From positions 1-48,926 of the forward strand of contig JAHHIE010000050.1 of assembly GCA_019358945.1 (NCBI GenBank): a stretch of DNA of 48,926 bases. Reading direction: 5' to 3'. Positions 9,315 through 17,901 of the stretch are shown in pieces. How positions within the stretch are numbered: position 1 is the first letter of the stretch; each line of letters opens with the position of its first letter. Source of the stretch: Stenomitos rutilans HA7619-LM2. GTDB lineage: Bacteria > Cyanobacteriota > Cyanobacteriia > Leptolyngbyales > Leptolyngbyaceae. Under the pieces are notes generated by a model. The model saw nothing but the letters and a program-made list of their open reading frames with translations. It was not told where the DNA came from and made no database searches. The position numbers and the translations under genes are program-made.

Positions 9315-10177
9315 TGTCCGGGACTAGTAACTAGCGTTAGTTAACCATAAATTTCTCCAAGTCAGGCGAAGTCAGGCAAAGTCAGCCTCAACTTTGGCAG
9401 AAAACTCTTAAAACGACTTGCGATACTGAATGTGACCGCTTTACAAGCGTGTTTAACGAGGATCAAAGCCAGCCAGAAAGGGAAGTTGCATGGGGTATGG
9501 GGTTAAGTGAGTCGCCGTAGAGGCACTCACGCTCAGGCTGGAAGGCTGACTTAGCAGGTGTGGCAAAAACAGCACGCAGGCTGATGAACACAGGAGGTTC
9601 AGGCTCCTCCGTTCTAGTCGGTTTAACCGGTACACCCCTTAACGCAACTTTCTACTCACCGACAGCAAGCGATTGACGATGTTGCCTGGACGTGTCTTCT
9701 AGACCGTGTGTTGGCATGAAGGATGCCTTTGCTCTGCTTGAGTAAGGCCCTTTCAACCGCCACAGTTTTAGGACGACGACAGTAGTGAGTTGTCGCTTCA
9801 TCAACCTGTAAAAAGGTTTTTAGCAAAGTAGCATCATTACGCCTAGAAAGTTCTTGAAAAGGAGCTTATTTTGCCATGTCTTAACAGCAAGTTTCGTTGT
9901 AACCGCTTGTTTTGAACAGGTCGAATTATCAAATATGTGCATTAGCATGACTGCTTGCTTGAATTTCTTAAAACTACTCGCTAGCAATGTGTTCAAAAAG
10001 CGAAAAACTCAATCTCAAGCAATAAGAAACCACTCAAATAGCAGTTATGAAAGCGGTAGAAAGTGTTAGGTAGTTAGGAATTTTACAAGGCTAAAACCCG
10101 CATTCTCTCGTTAGTCACGGTGAACCATGTGGATCTTTGTCTCACAGTAAAACTAGTATTTTCATAACTAACTCACT
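9315..10177. other. Long intergenic region with a decayed coding fragment
   Basis: About 860 bases between the divergent NACHT and recombinase genes. It holds the triple repeat at 9359-9387. A minus-strand open frame without ATG (9656-9865) has protein-like composition (TFLQVDEATTHYCRRPKTVA, then ALLKQSKGILHANTRSRRH) and may be a remnant of a mobile-element gene that I cannot name. Plus-strand ORF 9854-10069 looks like chance. Promoters for both flanking genes should lie here but none is clear. Confidence 0.4.
9359..9387. promoter_or_regulatory. Three direct 10-bp repeats upstream of the NACHT gene
   Basis: The sequence AAGTCAGGCG-AAGTCAGGCA-AAGTCAGCC is three head-to-tail copies of AAGTCAGgC at exact 10-base spacing, about 45 bases before the NACHT start. 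Helical-phase repeats upstream of a gene encoding an HTH protein fit an operator, possibly autoregulatory. No function is shown. Confidence 0.35.
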
Positions 10178-11959
10178 ATGGCTAAAATGTTGTCTGATCT
10201 CCTTTTGGAATATCAACTATTCTCTAATAACCGAGAGTTTAGTAACCTCCGCTCCATTCTGAAGAGGCGCATATTTCCTGATCTGCTCAAGCTTGATGGC
10301 TTGCAACAGCTTCAAGGCAAAAAATTAGATTACATGCTTGAGCACATGCCACTCGCTGGTTTTGTCGCTCTAGCAAATCCGATCTTTCAAAGTCAGATAC
10401 TACAACTGGCTCGCTCTAACACTTTGAAAGTTGAGAAAAGCCAATGGAAACGGTTCTGTACTTGGTTACAAGCACACGAGCAGTATGTTCCTGATCCGGC
10501 TCCGCTTGTGTCTGTTTCAGAGGCGGTACAACCTGCCTACAGCCATATCCCCAAAGGTACGCTCAAAGCAGTCATGGCGCTGAAAAAAAAGCGGGAGAAA
10601 ACCAAAGGGCCGATCGCCTTGCTGGAACGAGATTGGACAGCAGACCTCATAACCGATAGGCAAAGCTTTGATTTCTTCCTGCAAACAGTCACGCGATGGC
10701 GCAGAAAGGCTGTCACTATCGCAACACTAAAGCAGTGCCATCGAAGTATCGCACGAGTGTTGGGGTACAAAACCAGGGAACAAGGGATTGCCCTTGAAGC
10801 GTTAGCGATCACTGATCTCTTAGACCAAACTTTACTGCAAGCTTATGTGGAGTCCAGTCAAAAGCGGGGCCTGTCCTCAAACACGATTAAGAGTGATATG
10901 GCAGTTGTCATTCCCATTGCTCAATGGCAATTTCACTTGTCTACGCCGAATGAAAATTACAGCAATCCTGAACCAGTCAAAGCAATTCGCAGCTATCTGA
11001 AAACGATTCTCATTGACCACCGTGATCGCCCGCGCGTTTCAGATGAGGCTTGTGCCGAGAGGGAACTAACCAGGCAGCAATGCTGGGAAATCCTGGACTA
11101 TCTGAGCTGGCGCTGTAAAGACTTAGAAAAACAGCACGGTATGACGCGCCAAGTGATTGACGCGTGGATGGATTACTTGATGATTGCGTTCTTGGTCACA
11201 ACGGGTGCGCGACAGCGCGAGCTTCGAGAACTGCAGCGGCAATACTTAGCGCTTGAAGGCAATGTCATCTTTGTCAAGTTGCCACCGGAAGGGCACAAAA
11301 ATGGCAATAAGACCGGGAGGGGCAGAGAGTATCCGCTTTTTGTGGGACCGATGCAGCTCTCCTTAACCACTGACTTACAGTACTATCTTGAGCACATTCG
11401 CCCACAAAACCTGGACCATGATTTTCTCTTCTTCCTACGCCTAAATCAGGCTAGGCCGTATGGACGGATTCGTCGAGGCGATCCCATTCGAGCAGACTCG
11501 TATCTCTCTAATCTAGTTTCTAAGCTCATCGCCTGCGTCACCGCTCATCTGTATGGAATTGAGCAGGCTAAATGGACGACCCCGCATGATTTTCGGCGAA
11601 TTATCGCGACTTGGGTCTGTACCTATGGCGAGCCGAAGCATCTGCCCATTTTCGCTGAACTTTTGGGCCACTCCATGGACATGTTGGTCAAGATTTACAA
11701 CAAAAGGCACCCTGGAGACCTAGCACGTCAGTCCCCGTTTGCTTATGACGAGATTGCCGCAAGAGAGGAGCGGATGCAGGATTCTAAGGACTTGGGCAGG
11801 GCCAAGGCCGCCACTTCTATGTCCGAAATGAGCCTGTCGGCACTCGTAGCCATGCTCCAAAAGCTCGTACGCAAGCTCTGGTATGCTTTGACCCAGCGTA
11901 AACAAAATGAGGTGCTTGCATCGCTATCACCCGTGGAGCGTGAGGCGATCGATGCCTAA
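10178..11959 (+). CDS. Tyrosine-type site-specific recombinase
   Basis: A 593-residue integrase-like protein. The C-terminal catalytic domain carries the family's active-site set: Arg 345 (TGARQREL), His 470 and Arg 473 (HDFRR), His 498 (LLGHSMD) and the nucleophile Tyr 507 (KIYNKRH). The N-terminal 330 residues are helical and probably include a core-binding (SAM-like) domain around residues 170-290. It is larger than phage integrases (350-400 residues) and resembles stand-alone recombinases of large plasmids and genomic islands, where they resolve multimers or mobilise DNA. It stands alone on the plus strand; no attachment site was recognised nearby. Confidence 0.85.
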   Translation: MAKMLSDLLLEYQLFSNNREFSNLRSILKRRIFPDLLKLDGLQQLQGKKLDYMLEHMPLAGFVALANPIFQSQILQLARSNTLKVEKSQWKRFCTWLQAHEQYVPDPAPLVSVSEAVQPAYSHIPKGTLKAVMALKKKREKTKGPIALLERDWTADLITDRQSFDFFLQTVTRWRRKAVTIATLKQCHRSIARVLGYKTREQGIALEALAITDLLDQTLLQAYVESSQKRGLSSNTIKSDMAVVIPIAQWQFHLSTPNENYSNPEPVKAIRSYLKTILIDHRDRPRVSDEACAERELTRQQCWEILDYLSWRCKDLEKQHGMTRQVIDAWMDYLMIAFLVTTGARQRELRELQRQYLALEGNVIFVKLPPEGHKNGNKTGRGREYPLFVGPMQLSLTTDLQYYLEHIRPQNLDHDFLFFLRLNQARPYGRIRRGDPIRADSYLSNLVSKLIACVTAHLYGIEQAKWTTPHDFRRIIATWVCTYGEPKHLPIFAELLGHSMDMLVKIYNKRHPGDLARQSPFAYDEIAAREERMQDSKDLGRAKAATSMSEMSLSALVAMLQKLVRKLWYALTQRKQNEVLASLSPVEREAIDA

Positions 11960-11994
11960 AAAAGGCCAAGACGCGGTTCACCTTGACGCTTTGG

Positions 11995-12975
11995 CTAGAT
12001 CTCAGTGGCAGTCACGACACCAAAGGCATGACCGGTGGGGCTATTGAGGGGGTAAAACCGTTTCGTTTGCCTGGCATACCAGTAGCAGTACCGTCCTTCA
12101 GTGCGACAACGCATCCGTTCGGCACAATCGGGTAGCTGCTTCCACTGTTGCAATGTCGTGATGGGGATACCCGTTAGCCTGGACAGTGCCGATTGGGACA
12201 GCCCACCGGTCCCAACCTCTGTTTGCTGCTCCACCAAGTCGCTAGCATGCGGCTGTTCGAGGGGACGGGATCGTAGGGGCTCGCACAGTGCCTCAATGTC
12301 TGCCGCTACAGTCAGCACTGACTTGAGCGGCGGGTGTGCGTCTGACTCTAGGCGGAGCGGGTAGTAACACTGTAAGGGTGGATTGTATACCCACCCGAAG
12401 CCTTCTGGATCCCGTTCGACCGCCCATTGAGGCTGCTTCAGCTCCCTCAGATACTTTTTGAGCGTGGTGGGATTGGTCTGCAAGCGCTCTACCAATTGCC
12501 TGGTGACAAGTCCTCTTGTCCAGTCTTTTGGGGCAAGCGTGACCAACGGTTGGTTGGGAGACGAGGCGCTGGCTACGGCGACACTCTGAGCCTTGTTGCT
12601 CTCTGCTGGCGATCGCGCCAGTGGGCGCGTATCAGCCTGATGCACGCCTTGAGAAGGCTCTGGACATGGCTGGTGGGGGTTGGTTGGGTACGGCTGGAGG
12701 GGTGGCGCACGGGGAGGCAGCGACCCTTGCTCTAAGACGGCTAAGCGCTGCGCCAATTTAGTGGTGATGGCTTCGAGCCTCTCCATACGTTGGAGCAACA
12801 GAGTCTTCTCTGTTACCATCGCGTGGCTCTTGCAGTTAGCCCCACCAACGCCTACTTGGGCAGTCGCTGGTAAGAGAAGAGGGGCTTGAATCGCGCTGGC
12901 TAGTTCAGATGCCATTAAAGGGTCTAGAACAACGTGCGGTCTACCGTCTTGCTTTTCAAGCGTTTCAATCATCAT
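11995..12975 (-). CDS. Uncharacterised HTH-like protein of the plasmid operon
   Basis: A 326-residue protein from ATG 12975, chosen because AAGGAAGG lies 8 bases upstream; the in-frame TTG 12993 is less likely. A helical N-terminus with a predicted coiled coil (about residues 60-85) leads through a Pro-rich linker to two similar segments. Each combines a helix-turn-helix-like stretch (RQLVERLQTNPTTLKKYLRE, and QSALSRLTGIPITTLQQWKQ) with an aromatic patch (WVYNPPLQCYYPL, and YCYWYARQTKRFYPL). The internal duplication suggests paired DNA-binding modules. No named family was recognised. It may regulate or recognise DNA for the transfer-like operon upstream. Confidence 0.55.
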   Translation of the reverse strand: MMIETLEKQDGRPHVVLDPLMASELASAIQAPLLLPATAQVGVGGANCKSHAMVTEKTLLLQRMERLEAITTKLAQRLAVLEQGSLPPRAPPLQPYPTNPHQPCPEPSQGVHQADTRPLARSPAESNKAQSVAVASASSPNQPLVTLAPKDWTRGLVTRQLVERLQTNPTTLKKYLRELKQPQWAVERDPEGFGWVYNPPLQCYYPLRLESDAHPPLKSVLTVAADIEALCEPLRSRPLEQPHASDLVEQQTEVGTGGLSQSALSRLTGIPITTLQQWKQLPDCAERMRCRTEGRYCYWYARQTKRFYPLNSPTGHAFGVVTATEI

Positions 12976-13241
12976 TGGTTTCCTTCCTTTCAACGGTCTG
13001 GCGTTAGGGTGTGACAGGCGCTAGCGGTACTAACCATCAAGGACTGTGAGCCCTACGTCGGCACCAGTGCGTGTGTCAAAAACGGGTCATGGGAAGCGGG
13101 CAGGTGATGGCGGCATCGCGGTCTTGAGTGCACCATGCAGCGATCTGCTGAAGCTGAAAGGCGGCTTGGTGATGCCAGCGGACTTGGCGAGTCTGCAACA
13201 GCGTCGTTAAGCTGACCGTGGTCAGCTTGCGCTCAGACGGG

Positions 13242-13520
13242 TCATTGCCAGGGGAGCCACAAGGTTTGAGGTGGTGCTAACGTCACATCAACACCTGGTA
13301 CTCCAGGTGCGATCGCCTGCGACAGCACCTGCCTCAGCGCCGGACTCAAGCTTGCTCCCAATCTGAGCTTTAGCAGGTCATTCGTGCTCAATTCGTCAAG
13401 CGTTTGGTAGGTCAACTGGTACTCCAAAATGGAGACCACTTCTTCGAGCCACTCGTCTGGCAGCTTGCCTCTCAGCTCACGACGAATTTGGACGATCACA
13501 GGATTAGTTTGGCTAAACAT
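13242..13520 (-). CDS. Small uncharacterised protein
   Basis: A 92-residue, mostly helical acidic protein (PDEWLEEVVSILEYQLTYQT) starting at ATG 13520. No family was recognised. After its stop another minus-strand frame stays open to 13082 with protein-like sequence (KLTTVSLTTLLQTRQVRWHQ) but lacks a clear start, so the gene may once have been longer or a small coupled ORF may follow. It lies downstream of the VirD4-like ATPase gene in the same orientation. Confidence 0.5.
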   Translation of the reverse strand: MFSQTNPVIVQIRRELRGKLPDEWLEEVVSILEYQLTYQTLDELSTNDLLKLRLGASLSPALRQVLSQAIAPGVPGVDVTLAPPQTLWLPWQ

Positions 13521-13545
13521 ACTATGAGCGAGTGCCTCTACAAAA

Positions 13546-13610
13546 GTGACGGGTACGGTGACGGGTGAGTGACGAGTAAACCGTTGTCTCCGTGACGGGT
13601 ACGGTGACGG
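13546..13610. repeat. Two perfect 19-bp direct repeats
   Basis: GTGACGGGTACGGTGACGG occurs at 13546-13564 and 13592-13610, 46 bases start to start. Each unit contains GTGACGG twice around a GTAC core, so there are four GTGACGG half-sites, with further ACGGGTGAG variants at 13561 and near 13686. This iteron-like cluster lies between the 92-residue gene and the ATPase gene and could be a binding site for a plasmid protein. Confidence 0.55.
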
Positions 13611-13645
13611 CTTTCACTTGATAAGTGTTGGGAAGTCCACTCCGT

Positions 13646-15190
13646 CTAGATTTCCAACCACCGTACCCACTCCGCACGGGAACTGACGGGTGAGAAAGTT
13701 TCAATCAGGTTGAGTTTGATTAGCTCCAACAAAAGTTCGTCCACTTGCTCAGAGTTTAAGGACTTGCTTTGACCCCAGTTTTGTTTGACTGTGCGCACAG
13801 CAAGCTCCTTCTTTTTACGCAGGTAGACGCCTAAGTCTTTGAGGTCACTAGCGGGTAAAGCCTCAAGGCGATGACGGGTAGCCTGTGGTTCGTCCTGGGG
13901 TGGTTCAGCTTGCCAGCAGTCCTGCAACCAGTCCACCACTTGAGTCCGAAAATCAGGTGGTGGTGCTTGGGTCTGTGGTGTTTTGGGTGGTTTTGGTTGA
14001 GTTTGTACTTGCGGTTGCGTCCACGGCGTGAAGTCAGTCAGTTTGCGCTCAATCTGGGGTAGCTCCACCAGCAACCACTCAACGTGACCTGGCAGTTTTA
14101 ACTTGCCCTTCCCACTGGAGACTGGCTTGCGCGTGATGGGGTGAATCGTGGGAATCAGTTCCAATTCCAGCAGGGCCGCATCCCGTAAGCGGGCAACGCC
14201 TTTCGCATCCCCCAGCGCCGACAACGTTCGATCGTGCGCGACAAACAACGGTGGCATCAGCACTTTGCGACTATCACTCATTGCGGACTTAAAGAACTTA
14301 CTACCGATGTCACCCGGCAGGCGGTCCGCCCAGTTTGTCATCTCTTCCGACACCACGCTGGTAATGCGCTGCTGCTGCCGTAACGACTGCTGCCAGTCTT
14401 CTTCAGTTAAACCCGAGCGGTTGAACTCCTGGTAGCGGCGCTCGATTTCGTCGAGATACCACTGGAGGAACGCCGCGATCGCACCGTAGTCCATCCCGGC
14501 ACCGATATGCCGGATGCCCTTCCACTCATGATTGGCCGCGTGTGGATCGAGCAAAATCACCTGATGCCCGGCGCGCACTTTCTGCATCACCAGGTACCGT
14601 GCCGTCCAGCTTTTTCCGGCACCCATGCCGCCAAACAGCAGCCCAGGGTACTCTAAGAAGTTTTGCAGGTAAGCCGTCGGGTCACCGATTGGATCAGCCG
14701 TGGGTGTTACAGGCATGGTTGCTTGCCCAGGTGCAGCGGTTTCTGTCTGTGGCTGCGAGTTAGTCTGCGGTTTTGGTGCCGACACGTCCTGATAGTCGGC
14801 ATCTTGGACCTCTGACAGATAGGGTGCCATCTGTGGGTAAAGTCGTTCGGCTGCCTGCAACTGAGCCACCTGCTGATAGCCTTCCAGTTCAGCGTGATGG
14901 GCGATCGCTTGCAGTTGTCCTTGCTGCAACCGCGCTTGGCGCTCCCACTCCTGGTACTGGCGACGGTAATCGCGGCGGGTCTGGGTGAGTAGCCAAGCGG
15001 AAACGCATAACCCCGTGCCCACCAAAGACAAGGGAATTTTGCGATAGGCCGCTTGATAGGTGAGCTGCGTGCCCAGGAACCGCACTGTTTCGGGCTGGTG
15101 CAGGTAGCCACTGACTGCGAGCGCTGTACTAGTCATGCCAGCCGACAGTAGCCCCAGAATCTTTGGCAGATAGGGGTCTTTCACTTCCAA
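13646..15190 (-). CDS. VirD4/TraD-like membrane-anchored P-loop ATPase
   Basis: A 514-residue protein with two N-terminal hydrophobic segments (about residues 12-28 and 52-68), a Gln/Pro-rich linker, then Walker A FGGMGAGKSWTARYLV (about 188-203), an ILLDPHAANHEWKG strand typical of FtsK/HerA/VirD4-type ATPases, and a Walker-B-like ITSVVSEEMTNW (about 283-294). The C-terminus has a Pro/Gln linker and a small, possibly winged-helix domain. Such ATPases couple DNA to a secretion channel or pump DNA. Membrane anchoring and small membrane-protein neighbours fit a plasmid transfer or segregation apparatus. No relaxase was seen in the window. Confidence 0.68.
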   Translation of the reverse strand: MEVKDPYLPKILGLLSAGMTSTALAVSGYLHQPETVRFLGTQLTYQAAYRKIPLSLVGTGLCVSAWLLTQTRRDYRRQYQEWERQARLQQGQLQAIAHHAELEGYQQVAQLQAAERLYPQMAPYLSEVQDADYQDVSAPKPQTNSQPQTETAAPGQATMPVTPTADPIGDPTAYLQNFLEYPGLLFGGMGAGKSWTARYLVMQKVRAGHQVILLDPHAANHEWKGIRHIGAGMDYGAIAAFLQWYLDEIERRYQEFNRSGLTEEDWQQSLRQQQRITSVVSEEMTNWADRLPGDIGSKFFKSAMSDSRKVLMPPLFVAHDRTLSALGDAKGVARLRDAALLELELIPTIHPITRKPVSSGKGKLKLPGHVEWLLVELPQIERKLTDFTPWTQPQVQTQPKPPKTPQTQAPPPDFRTQVVDWLQDCWQAEPPQDEPQATRHRLEALPASDLKDLGVYLRKKKELAVRTVKQNWGQSKSLNSEQVDELLLELIKLNLIETFSPVSSRAEWVRWLEI

Positions 15191-15558
15191 ACCTCCTGCA
15201 CCTGTTGCTGGACGTGCTGCTGCACCTGTTGACTGGTATGGGCAAGTTGGTCAAACCAGCCCGTGAAGATGGCCACGACCAGAGCGATCGCAATCGCTAA
15301 CAACCGGGCGCTGCGAGACAGGTAAGCCGGGAGCACCAGAGCCAGCAGGCAGGCGATCGCACCCATCCAGTAGACCGGCAGGAGCGCTGTCACCCACCGG
15401 GCGAGCAAGGTGACGGTAATACCCAGTGCAAACAGCCCGGTAAAGCGACTGATGCCCTCTAGCACGTAATCGATGCGATCCGGTTCGGGCGTTGCCTCTG
15501 GTTCGTAGTAGCCATCGGACGGTGGCAACATCAGGGGTGAATCGTAGGGGTCAAACAT
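15181..15558 (-). CDS. Small membrane protein of the ATPase operon
   Basis: A 125-residue protein with three or four predicted membrane helices (GLFALGITVTLLARWVTALL, VYWMGAIACLLALVLPAYL, LLAIAIALVVAIFTGWF) and a C-terminal amphipathic Gln-rich helix. It overlaps the start of the VirD4-like ATPase gene by 10 bases, so the two are probably translated together. It may be a membrane partner for the ATPase. I do not recognise the family. Confidence 0.65.
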   Translation of the reverse strand: MFDPYDSPLMLPPSDGYYEPEATPEPDRIDYVLEGISRFTGLFALGITVTLLARWVTALLPVYWMGAIACLLALVLPAYLSRSARLLAIAIALVVAIFTGWFDQLAHTSQQVQQHVQQQVQEVWK

Positions 15559-15566
15559 GGCTCACC

Positions 15567-16220
15567 TCACACCCGAAAGAAGTCTTTGACACCATGCCAG
15601 AAGCCTTTCCCAGGCTTGCCAGCAGTGCCATAAGTCAGCAGTTCTTTACGGGTCTCCGCTTGCCGCCGCAACGCTTCCTGCACTTGCAGCTGCCGTTGCG
15701 CCTGGGGGACTTTCTCGCCGATCGCTTTGGCGCGATTCTGGTGTCGCAGGTGAATGAGTTTAATCGCGCTCTGGAAGTCTAAGCGATTCAGGTCATACTC
15801 CGAGCGGTATTCGGCTTCCAGCTTCTGGATACCGTGTCCGGCTTTCTGGTTCAGCAGTTGCAGATGCTTGTCGTAGCCTTTACTCAAGAGCCAGGCATCT
15901 AAGAAGCTTTTGTCGATTTGCTTGGAGCCTTTCTCGACTTGCTTTAAGACGCGCTGGACAAACTGCTCATATTCCACTTGCCCTTCAATCAGCGTGGTGA
16001 AGTGTTTTTCCAGGATCGGCAGAATCTCTTTCAGTCGGGTCATCGCAGTAGCGCGATCGGCAAACAAAGCGAGTTCCCGATCGTCCATTTGGGGTAAACG
16101 TGCCAGGTCGATGCCGAAGTAGCGAGTGGCGCGTTCAGTCAGTGCGCCGGCATGGGGCAGGATGTGGGATTGGATGCCCTTGGGTCTGCTGCTATAGCCT
16201 TTGGCTCTTGGGGCTGACAT
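15567..16220 (-). CDS. Helical/coiled-coil protein of the ATPase operon
   Basis: A 217-residue, mostly helical, basic protein without membrane spans. Long charged helices cover residues 50-190 (QFVQRVLKQVEKGSKQIDKS, QAQRQLQVQEALRRQAETRK). ATG 16220 is preceded by AAGGAG at good spacing and overlaps the upstream stop as TAATG, so the upstream in-frame GTG 16229 is not needed. It sits between two membrane-protein genes, which suggests a cytoplasmic component of the same complex. The family is not recognised. Confidence 0.62.
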   Translation of the reverse strand: MSAPRAKGYSSRPKGIQSHILPHAGALTERATRYFGIDLARLPQMDDRELALFADRATAMTRLKEILPILEKHFTTLIEGQVEYEQFVQRVLKQVEKGSKQIDKSFLDAWLLSKGYDKHLQLLNQKAGHGIQKLEAEYRSEYDLNRLDFQSAIKLIHLRHQNRAKAIGEKVPQAQRQLQVQEALRRQAETRKELLTYGTAGKPGKGFWHGVKDFFRV

Positions 16221-16588
16221 TAGTTGCACTCCTTGGTTTCAGAAGACCAGAACAGGAAACTGCTGCGATGGGTGTCGCAGAGGGGCGAGCGGGGGACAAT
16301 CACGACTCGCTGACCGGCGGCACCGGCGAGAAAACCCAGCACATAACCACCCAGGACAAACCCCAGCACGACGGCAATGCCGAGCAGCAGGGTGTTGAGT
16401 GGTTCACGATACGTGGTCACGCGCTCAGAAGTTGTGGGCGTTTGTGCTCGCGCCAGTGCTGTTTCCAAGGGGGTAAAGGTGGTGCGGCCATCCGGTTGCT
16501 GTTGCACCAGATAAGGCGTGCCGGTCTGGTCAGCCCAGACGGCCAGTTTGGCGGGCGCGGCAGGCGGTAGCGCTTTAGGGTCGGGCAT
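16220..16588 (-). CDS. Small membrane protein of the ATPase operon
   Basis: A 122-residue protein starting at ATG 16588 (GGAG 9 bases upstream; TTG 16603 is an alternative). After a soluble N-terminus with a WADQTGTPYLVQQQ stretch it has one Gly-rich membrane segment (LLLGIAVVLGFVLGGYVLGF, about residues 65-85) and a short tail. Its stop overlaps the next start by one base (TAATG), indicating coupled translation. Role unknown. Confidence 0.6.
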   Translation of the reverse strand: MPDPKALPPAAPAKLAVWADQTGTPYLVQQQPDGRTTFTPLETALARAQTPTTSERVTTYREPLNTLLLGIAVVLGFVLGGYVLGFLAGAAGQRVVIVPRSPLCDTHRSSFLFWSSETKECN

Positions 16589-17129
16589 GGGTGGAGTCTC
16601 CAAGAAAGTTGCTCGCTAGCCAGCCGGTCTGACCCCGCCACCGCACGGGCACCCACACGACACCGTCCTGCTGCACGCGGCGATCGGGGGTCAATTCCAC
16701 TAAATCGCCATGCATCAGCACGCCTAAAACCTGACTGTGCAAACTGGGTGCCGCGCGGAAGTTAGCGGCCATGTTGGGGCTCTGGATGTGAGCGATCGGG
16801 AACGTGGCTGGATCACTAGACGGTGCTGCGACCAATGAAGGCTCTACGAGCGCTGTAGCAGTGGTTTCTGGCGGTTGTGTGGTAGCATCCTGCTGGGATG
16901 CTAGTGACGGGGTCGGCAGCGGCGAGACAGAAGGTATAGCAGTGGGACTGGCGGCGGTTAGAGCTGGTTGCTGCTGTTGTGAGAAGCCGAAACCGAACAT
17001 GAGCAGTGGAATGGCCAGCAAGCCCAGAGCCAAGGGTAAGCCCCAGTGAGTCGTGGCTTTGGGTTCGGGTGGTGGCACTGGCTGCAGGGTGAAGAATTGT
17101 CCCTCGGTCGGATTTGGAGGCTGTGGCAT
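16575..17129 (-). CDS. Membrane-anchored SH3-like domain protein
   Basis: A 184-residue protein with a short cytoplasmic N-terminus, one membrane span (LPLALGLLAIPLLMFGFGFS, about residues 32-52), a Ser/Thr/Pro-rich linker, and a C-terminal bacterial SH3 (SH3b) domain of about 65 residues (NFRAAPSLHSQVLGVLMHGD, then VWVPVRWRGQTGWLASNFLG). SH3b domains often bind cell wall, so this part probably lies outside the membrane. ATG 17129 is chosen by composition; an in-frame GTG at 17192 is possible. It probably anchors the complex at the envelope. Confidence 0.62.
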   Translation of the reverse strand: MPQPPNPTEGQFFTLQPVPPPEPKATTHWGLPLALGLLAIPLLMFGFGFSQQQQPALTAASPTAIPSVSPLPTPSLASQQDATTQPPETTATALVEPSLVAAPSSDPATFPIAHIQSPNMAANFRAAPSLHSQVLGVLMHGDLVELTPDRRVQQDGVVWVPVRWRGQTGWLASNFLGDSTHARP

Positions 17130-17175
17130 GGCTTTAGCACCGTGAAGGGGGTCTAGGCTGACTGGGCACAGGGGC

Positions 17176-17589
17176 TTACAACGGCAACGCACCGGCTGCC
17201 GTATAGGGGGCGATCGCCAGAAAGCTGCTGGTCAGGTCAGGGACATCAAGCGCGTCGTCTAGCAGGACCGCAAAGTCAGCGCACTGGTGGGGGTGCTCGC
17301 TCAGTTCGGCGACCAGATATTGCTGAATGCGGAGTTGAGATTGCCGCAGACGCTCGGCCATCACTTTGGCAGTGCTGCGCTCAAACTGGGTCAGCTTGGC
17401 ATCGAAGGCAAACACTTGCGCGTTGATAGTGTTCACACCCGTTTGGGCTAGTGCGGAAATGGCATGGGCGCTCTGGTGATCCAGTTCAGACAGCCGCTGC
17501 TGTTGCTGCTCAGCATTGGGGTTGGGGCGTTTGGCTTTGGGCTTGTGCCCGTTGACGGAATCTTTCAGAGCATCAGTATTAATGGGCAT
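17176..17589 (-). CDS. Small uncharacterised helical protein
   Basis: A 137-residue protein with a basic, Asn/Pro-rich N-terminus and long helices (residues 25-95) suggesting a coiled coil (FERSTAKVMAERLRQSQLRI). It starts at ATG 17589, 11 bases inside the upstream gene, with AGGAG upstream. It is the second gene of the operon that runs to the VirD4-like ATPase. No family was recognised. Confidence 0.55.
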   Translation of the reverse strand: MPINTDALKDSVNGHKPKAKRPNPNAEQQQQRLSELDHQSAHAISALAQTGVNTINAQVFAFDAKLTQFERSTAKVMAERLRQSQLRIQQYLVAELSEHPHQCADFAVLLDDALDVPDLTSSFLAIAPYTAAGALPL

Positions 17590-17845
17590 GAGTTTCCATC
17601 TCCTGTATCAGTAGGATTTTGAATTGTTGAATTGTGCGTTTCCTTTTGAGCCAGAGCACCAGACGAGTTAGCACTTTGAGGTCATCTACGGCATACAGCC
17701 CAAATGCATCTGGTTGGATGCATAGCTCCCTTAACCAGTGCCGCAGGGTACTGGGTGGTACCCGTTTACCGCGAACTCTTGACAGATGCCAGCGCAATTC
17801 TGGTTGGGTGAACCCTTGTGCCTCAATGACTTGTACAGCAGGCAT
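17579..17845 (-). CDS. Small MerR-like DNA-binding protein
   Basis: An 88-residue protein whose first 65 residues look like a MerR-type winged helix-turn-helix (PPSTLRHWLRELCIQ, then YAVDDLKVLTRLVLWLKRKR). It lacks the long dimerisation helix and effector domain of full MerR regulators, so it resembles excisionase-like or plasmid regulators. As the first gene of the minus-strand operon, divergent from the ribbon-helix-helix gene at 17990, it may control one or both promoters in the 144-base gap. Function is inferred from fold only. Confidence 0.6.
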   Translation of the reverse strand: MPAVQVIEAQGFTQPELRWHLSRVRGKRVPPSTLRHWLRELCIQPDAFGLYAVDDLKVLTRLVLWLKRKRTIQQFKILLIQEMETHAH

Positions 17846-17901
17846 TTAGGAAACCTCTGTTGGCGCTCCGTTAACACGCTATTGATGTGCCAATGGAACG
17901 A

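Noticed and set aside
9854-10069. 71-codon plus-strand ORF before the recombinase
   Set aside because: No family resemblance, poor ribosome site, atypical composition.
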